From JBEKCP01 sp049509515 (GTDB lineage Bacteria; Planctomycetota; Planctomycetia; Pirellulales; Thermoguttaceae): 64,000 nucleotides of DNA. The DNA lies in contig JBEKZV010000028.1 in NCBI GenBank assembly GCA_049509515.1, positions 1 to 64,000 of the forward strand. The letters run 5' to 3'. The notes below the pieces were generated by a model. It was not told the DNA's origin, did not search any database, and saw only the letters and a list, made by a program, of their open reading frames with translations. How positions within the stretch are numbered: position 1 is the stretch's first letter; every line of letters begins with the position of its first letter. The position numbers and the translations under genes were made by a program. This document shows, piece by piece, positions 57,695 to 64,000 of this stretch.

Positions 57695-57727
57695 GGACCC
57701 ACGGCGGGCAAGCCCGCCCGCTGAACT
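57695..57727. repeat. GGCGGGCAAGCCCGCC palindromic element, copy
   Basis: ACCCACGGCGGGCAAGCCC followed by GCCCGCTGAACTG. Same family as 6130-6190 and 1986-2080. Confidence 0.6.
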
Positions 57728-57835
57728 GCCAATCCCTAATCCCCAATCCCTTGTCCTCCCCCGCCTTGCCTGGCGGAGGGTTTCTGGTAAACTTACTGGT
57801 TTCGCCGGCCCAACCTCCCGAACCTCGAATCCGCT

Positions 57836-58111
57836 ATGGCACGAAAACTCCAGGTCAACCGAGTCAGCAAGCGTCGCACGAAGGCCAAGGTGCGGGGCAA
57901 GAAGAAGGACCCCCTGTTCGTCGAGGGCCAGCGACCCCGCCCGATGTACGTGGACTATAAGAACCTCGAACTCTTGAAGAAGCTCATCAACCGCCAAGGC
58001 AAGATCATCAGCCGCCGCAAGAGCGGCTGCACGGCGGTGAGCCAGCACGCGGTGAGCCGGGCGATCAAGCACGCCCGCTTCATGGCCCTGCTGCCCTACG
58101 TCGGCGAATAA
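57836..58111 (+). CDS. rpsR: 30S ribosomal protein bS18
   Basis: A 91-residue bS18. The core DYKNLELLKKLINRQGKIISRRKSGCTAVSQHAVSRAIKHARFMALLPYV (given here as family landmarks DYKNLELLKKLIN, GKIISRRKSG and AIKHARFMALLPY) is standard. The N-terminal tail is Lys/Arg-rich and somewhat longer than in E. coli (MARKLQVNRVSKRRTKAKVRG). It is not next to rpsF or rplI here. The ATG is at 57836. mutS follows after a hairpin repeat. Confidence 0.95.
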   Translation: MARKLQVNRVSKRRTKAKVRGKKKDPLFVEGQRPRPMYVDYKNLELLKKLINRQGKIISRRKSGCTAVSQHAVSRAIKHARFMALLPYVGE

Positions 58112-58158
58112 CCTCCTGTTGCGGAAGCGGCGGAATGGTAGGGGCCCTCTCCCGCCAG

Positions 58159-58195
58159 GCCCTCACCCCCTGCCCCTCTCCCGGAGGGAGAGGGG
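58159..58195. repeat. CCCTCACCCC...GGAGAGGGG hairpin repeat, copy 2
   Basis: CCCTCACCCCCTGCCCCTC then CCCGGAGGGAGAGGGG, with a CCCCTCTCCC/GGGAGAGGGG stem. It lies between rpsR and mutS and ends about ten bases before the mutS ATG, so it may affect mutS expression. Confidence 0.75.
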
Positions 58196-58204
58196 AAGTC
58201 GGCC

Positions 58205-60811
<2,607 letters not shown>

Positions 60812-61050
60812 AATACGAAACCAAAAATACGAAATACGAATGTCGAAATCCTAAACAAATCCGAAATACAAAGTCCGAATGTCGAAACCAAGCAGCGTGA
60901 TGCCAGGCGGTAGGGTGGGTCGAGCTAGGCGAACCCCACCAGAATCTCGGTGGTGGGGCTCGCTGCGCTCGACCCACCCTACAATTCGGCCATTGCGATT
61001 TCGGTCATTGGGATTTGTTTGGGATTTGGCATTTCGTATTTCGGATTTTT
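60812..61050. repeat. AT-rich inverted arms around a GTAGGGTGGGTCGAG element (copy 2)
   Basis: Left arm: AATACGAAA/AATCCGAAATAC words (60808-60890). Centre: a palindromic element at 60910-60982 with the same ends as 8037-8140. Right arm: ATTTGGCATTTCGTATTTCGG words (60990-61050), inverse to the left arm. The whole block fills the mutS-SDR gap. Confidence 0.75.
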
Positions 61051-61063
61051 CACGGGAGGAGCC

Positions 61064-61852
61064 ATGATGTCTGACACGGGTTCCAAGCGGCTGGCGCTGG
61101 TGACCGGGGCGGGAAGAGGCATCGGCTTGGGGATCGCCAAGTGCCTGGCCGACGAGGGCTGCAACCTGGCGATCAACGATGTCTCCGCGGAACGGGAGGT
61201 CGCCGCCGCGCTGGCCGAGGTCGGCCGCCGCGGCGGCGAGGTCCTCTACTGCCGGGCCGACGTGAGCGACCCGGCGGCCCGCACCGCCATGCTCCAGCGG
61301 ATCCGCGACCGCTTCGGGCGGCTGGACGTGCTGGTGAACAACGCGGGCGTGGCGCCGCTGGTGCGGGCCGACCTGCTGGAAGCCAGTGAAGAGAGCTTCG
61401 AGCGGCTCATGCGGATCAACCTCCAGGGCCCTTATTTTCTCACACAGGCGGTGGCCCGTTGGATGGTCCAGCAGCGGCAGGCCGACCCCGCCACGGGGCG
61501 GTCGATTGTGAACATCTCGTCGATTTCGGCGACCGTGGCCTCGCCCAGCCGCGGCGAGTACTGCATCTCGAAGGCCGGCGTGAGCATGGCCACCAAGCTC
61601 TGGGCCGCCCGGCTGGGCGAGTTCGGCATCGGCGTGTATGAAATCCGGCCCGGCATCATCAAGACCGACATGACGGCCCCCGTCGCCGCCAAGTACGACA
61701 AGCTGATCTCCGAGGGCCTCTGCCTCCAGCCCCGCTGGGGAATGCCGGAGGACGTCGGCCGGGCCGTCGCGATGTTGGTCCGCGGCGACCTGGGGTACTC
61801 GACCGGACAGGTGATCCTCGTGGACGGCGGAATGACGGTCCAGAGACTGTAG
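61064..61852 (+). CDS. Short-chain dehydrogenase/reductase (FabG-like)
   Basis: A 262-residue NAD(P)-dependent SDR. The cofactor motif is TGAGRGIGLGIA, followed by NNAGVAP, the catalytic Ser in NISSISA, and Tyr/Lys in EYCISKAG (YxxxK). It ends GQVILVDGGMTVQRL. GGGAGGA lies a few bases before the ATG at 61064. The family resembles 3-ketoacyl-ACP reductases but includes many sugar and polyol dehydrogenases. The flavoprotein gene follows after about 95 bases and may share a pathway. Confidence 0.88.
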   Translation: MMSDTGSKRLALVTGAGRGIGLGIAKCLADEGCNLAINDVSAEREVAAALAEVGRRGGEVLYCRADVSDPAARTAMLQRIRDRFGRLDVLVNNAGVAPLVRADLLEASEESFERLMRINLQGPYFLTQAVARWMVQQRQADPATGRSIVNISSISATVASPSRGEYCISKAGVSMATKLWAARLGEFGIGVYEIRPGIIKTDMTAPVAAKYDKLISEGLCLQPRWGMPEDVGRAVAMLVRGDLGYSTGQVILVDGGMTVQRL

Positions 61853-61876
61853 CGGGACGAGGGCCGGCAAGGAGTG

Positions 61877-61946
61877 CGAAGCCGCAAGCGGCCCCCAATC
61901 ACAAATCTCAAATCCTCAATCCCAAATCCCCAATCCCTCCTCCTGC
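61877..61946. repeat. GAAGCCGCAAGCGGC repeat with CAAATCCCCAATCCC tail
   Basis: GCGAAGCCGCAAGCGGC (as at 858 and 4001) followed by CAAATCTCAAATCCTCAATC-type repeats. It fills the space before the flavoprotein gene. Confidence 0.65.
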
Positions 61947-61947
61947 C

Positions 61948-63969
61948 ATGCGCGAACAATCCCTCAGCGTCGTTTCCCCGTCCGGCGAGCACGTCTCGCT
62001 CCCCTTGACCTGGGTCCACAGCCTGGTGCTCGGCAGCGGGGCGGCGGGGCTCGGCGCCGCCGTGCAACTGCGCGCCGCAGGAGTCCAAGACGTGTTGCTG
62101 GTGAGCGAGGGCCTGGAGATGGGCACCTCGATCAACACAGGCAGCGACAAGCAGACGTACTACAAGCTCTCGATGTGCGGCAAGGACGCCGACGCCCCGG
62201 GGCTCATGGCCGAGACCTATTTCTCCGGCGGGAGCATGCACGGCGACCTGGCCCTGGTCGAGGCGGCCCTCTCGGCCCGGGCGTTCATCCACCTGGTGAA
62301 CCTGGGCGTGCCCTTTCCGCGGGACGCCTACGGCCAGCTCCTGGGATACAAGACCGACCACGATCCGCGGCAGCGGGCCACGTCGATCGGCCCCTACACG
62401 TCGCGGGAAATGTGCCGGGCCCTGATCCGCCGGGTCCGCGAGCTGGGCATTCCCATCCGGGAGGGCCGCAACGCGGTGGAGCTGTTCACTGTCGACGAGG
62501 GCGGCCGGCGGCGGATCGGCGGGGCGATCCTCCTGGACGGCGACGGCCGGCTGGAGGCCGTCTGCGCCGAGAACCTGGTGTTTGCGGTGGGAGGGCCCGG
62601 CGGGCTGTACAAAACCAGCGTCTATCCGCCGGTCCACACCGGCGGGATCGGCTTGGCCTTGCTGGCCGGCGCCAAGGCCCAAAGCCTGCCCGAGTCCCAG
62701 TACGGCATGGCCTCGATCCAGTTTCGCTGGAACGTGTCGGGCACGTACATGCAGGTGGTGCCGCGGCTGGTCAGCACGGCCGCCGACGGCGGACAGGAGC
62801 GGGAGTTCCTGCCCGAGTATTTCGACACCGTCGGCCAGATGTGCTCGCAGGTCTTCTTGAAGGGCTACCAGTGGCCGTTCGACGCGCGGAAGGCGGTGGG
62901 CGGCTCGTCCCTGGTGGACATCCTGGTATACATCGAGACGGTGCTGCGGGGCCGGCGGGTGTGGCTCGATTACCGCAGCAACCCGGCGGGGTTCCGCTTC
63001 CAGGACCTCAGCCCCGAGGCCCTCGATTACCTCACGCGGTCGCAGGCCGTCCAGGCCACGCCGATCGAGCGGCTCCGGCAGATGAATCCGGGGGCAATCG
63101 ATCTGTACGCCGAGCACGGCATCGACTTGGTCTGCCAGCCGCTGGAAATCGCGGTCTGCGCCCAGCACAACAACGGCGGCCTGGCCGGCAACCTGTGGTG
63201 GGAATCGACCAATATCCGCCACCTCTTCCCGGTGGGCGAGGTCAACGGGTCGCACGGGGTCTACCGACCGGGCGGGTCGGCCCTGAACGCCGGCCAAGTC
63301 GGCGCGCTGCGTGCCGCCGAGTACATCGCCCACCGCTACGCCGGCTGGACCCTCTCGGAGCCGGACGGGCTTGCGGCGGCCGGGCACGCGGCGGCCACCG
63401 TCCTGGCTGCGATCGAGAACTGCCGCCGGGCGGCCACGCCGTGGCGGGAGCACCGCGAGGCCATCCAGCAACGGATGACCCGCGCCGCCGCCCATGTGCG
63501 CTCCACCGCCGAGGTGGAAAAGGCCGTCGCCGAGGCATGGCAACAGTTCCAGGAGATCGAGCGCTCGGGCAGCGGCTTGTGCCAGTCCGGCGCTGCCCGC
63601 CCCGACTCCACCGAGCGAGGCCTTGCCGGGCCGCAGGAACTGGCCGAGGCCCTCCGCAACCGCCAACTCTGCTTCGCTCACGCCGTCTACCTCGAGGCCG
63701 TCCGCTTCGCCCTGGCCAGCGGCGTGGGGAGCCGCGGATCGGCCATCGTGCTCGACCCCGGGGGCGTGCAGGTACACAATCGGCTGGACGATTCCTGGCG
63801 GATCGCCCCGGAAGAGCCCGGCTTCCGCGGCAAGGTCCAGGAGACCGTGGTAGCCGGCGGCAAGGTGCAAAACGAGTGGGTCGACCGCCGGCCCCTGCCC
63901 GAATCGGACGTGTGGTTCGAGACGGGGTGGGCGCGGTTCCGCAGCGGCGAGGTCTACGACGCAGGATAG
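61948..63969 (+). CDS. FAD-dependent oxidoreductase (SdhA/aspartate-oxidase-like)
   Basis: A 673-residue flavoprotein of the FAD_binding_2 superfamily. The dinucleotide fold is LVLGSGAAGLGAAVQLRAAG, followed by GTSINTGSDKQTYYK, a second FAD contact in FAVGGPGGLYKTSVYP, and GEVNGSHGVYRPGGSALNAGQVGALRAAEYIA near the C-terminal part of the FAD domain. Active-site landmarks of fumarate reductase (HPTG) are not obvious, so the substrate is unclear. It could be a sugar or polyol oxidase working with the SDR upstream. No iron-sulfur partner follows within the window; about 30 bases remain to its edge. Confidence 0.8.
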   Translation: MREQSLSVVSPSGEHVSLPLTWVHSLVLGSGAAGLGAAVQLRAAGVQDVLLVSEGLEMGTSINTGSDKQTYYKLSMCGKDADAPGLMAETYFSGGSMHGDLALVEAALSARAFIHLVNLGVPFPRDAYGQLLGYKTDHDPRQRATSIGPYTSREMCRALIRRVRELGIPIREGRNAVELFTVDEGGRRRIGGAILLDGDGRLEAVCAENLVFAVGGPGGLYKTSVYPPVHTGGIGLALLAGAKAQSLPESQYGMASIQFRWNVSGTYMQVVPRLVSTAADGGQEREFLPEYFDTVGQMCSQVFLKGYQWPFDARKAVGGSSLVDILVYIETVLRGRRVWLDYRSNPAGFRFQDLSPEALDYLTRSQAVQATPIERLRQMNPGAIDLYAEHGIDLVCQPLEIAVCAQHNNGGLAGNLWWESTNIRHLFPVGEVNGSHGVYRPGGSALNAGQVGALRAAEYIAHRYAGWTLSEPDGLAAAGHAAATVLAAIENCRRAATPWREHREAIQQRMTRAAAHVRSTAEVEKAVAEAWQQFQEIERSGSGLCQSGAARPDSTERGLAGPQELAEALRNRQLCFAHAVYLEAVRFALASGVGSRGSAIVLDPGGVQVHNRLDDSWRIAPEEPGFRGKVQETVVAGGKVQNEWVDRRPLPESDVWFETGWARFRSGEVYDAG

Positions 63970-64000
63970 GCAATCTTTGCCGATTATGCCTAATATTCCG

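Overview
The window reads as chromosomal DNA of a high-GC planctomycete, probably Pirellulales-like. The markers are a DUF1559 protein with a pilin-type N-terminus, a BBP7-type outer-membrane barrel, a PEP-CTERM anchored NHL-repeat protein, a SurA/PpiD-like anchored protein of the planctomycete type, a GspD/NolW-repeat protein without a clear secretin core, and intergenic spaces crowded with several families of short palindromic repeats. No rRNA, tRNA, CRISPR array or prophage was seen.

Layout. 1-6091: the edge of an IS630-like transposase, a glutamine amidotransferase, a NifA-like sigma-54 activator facing an ammonium transporter that has a well-spaced -24/-12 promoter, endonuclease IV and a secreted FGE-like protein. 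6284-17029: an MFS transporter, a Tat-exported O-methyltransferase, topoisomerase I, a periplasmic chaperone-like protein, a bifunctional nuclease and a four-ACT aspartokinase. 17225-20257: an SGNH hydrolase, a Phd/PIN toxin-antitoxin pair and a small L7/L12-like protein. 20358-25413: a cimA-valS operon on the minus strand. 25536-29167: remnants of one toxin-antitoxin module, a complete second one, and FtsK with an acidic tail. 30284-37891: one 2535-residue gene of visibly lower GC. 38432-50439: HAD phosphatase, metallophosphoesterase, repeat-rich secreted proteins, BBP7 barrel, glycosyltransferase, NolW-repeat protein and an SMR transporter. 50772-63969: lipoprotein and DUF1559 pair, an M28-like peptidase preceded by a heptanucleotide array, a broken antitoxin, a PEP-CTERM protein, rpsR, mutS, an SDR and a flavoprotein.

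Two things stand out. The first is the 7.6-kb gene at 30284-37891. It joins a complete DnaG-type primase core (CHC2 zinc finger, TOPRIM_N, TOPRIM), a reverse transcriptase with a YVDD box, about 1000 residues of unrecognised sequence and a C-terminal nitrilase domain with a plausible Glu-Lys-Cys triad. RT plus nitrilase is the layout of the DRT1/UG1 class of defence reverse transcriptases; I do not know the primase fusion from that class. The gene stands alone, has its own Shine-Dalgarno sequence, and follows a roughly 1.1-kb non-coding stretch that could hold an RNA component.

The second is a textbook transcription attenuator ahead of cimA-valS. It has a promoter, a 29-codon leader peptide with Val-Ala-Val-Ala-Ile-Ile-Ile, an antiterminator arm overlapping the leader stop codon, and a terminator hairpin with a U-run. 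It would couple isoleucine synthesis and valyl-tRNA synthetase to branched-chain aminoacyl-tRNA supply.

Short palindromic elements recur throughout. Two sit in frame inside essential enzymes (aspartokinase and valyl-tRNA synthetase), and two copies of a MITE-like element supply the stop codons of the genes they abut.
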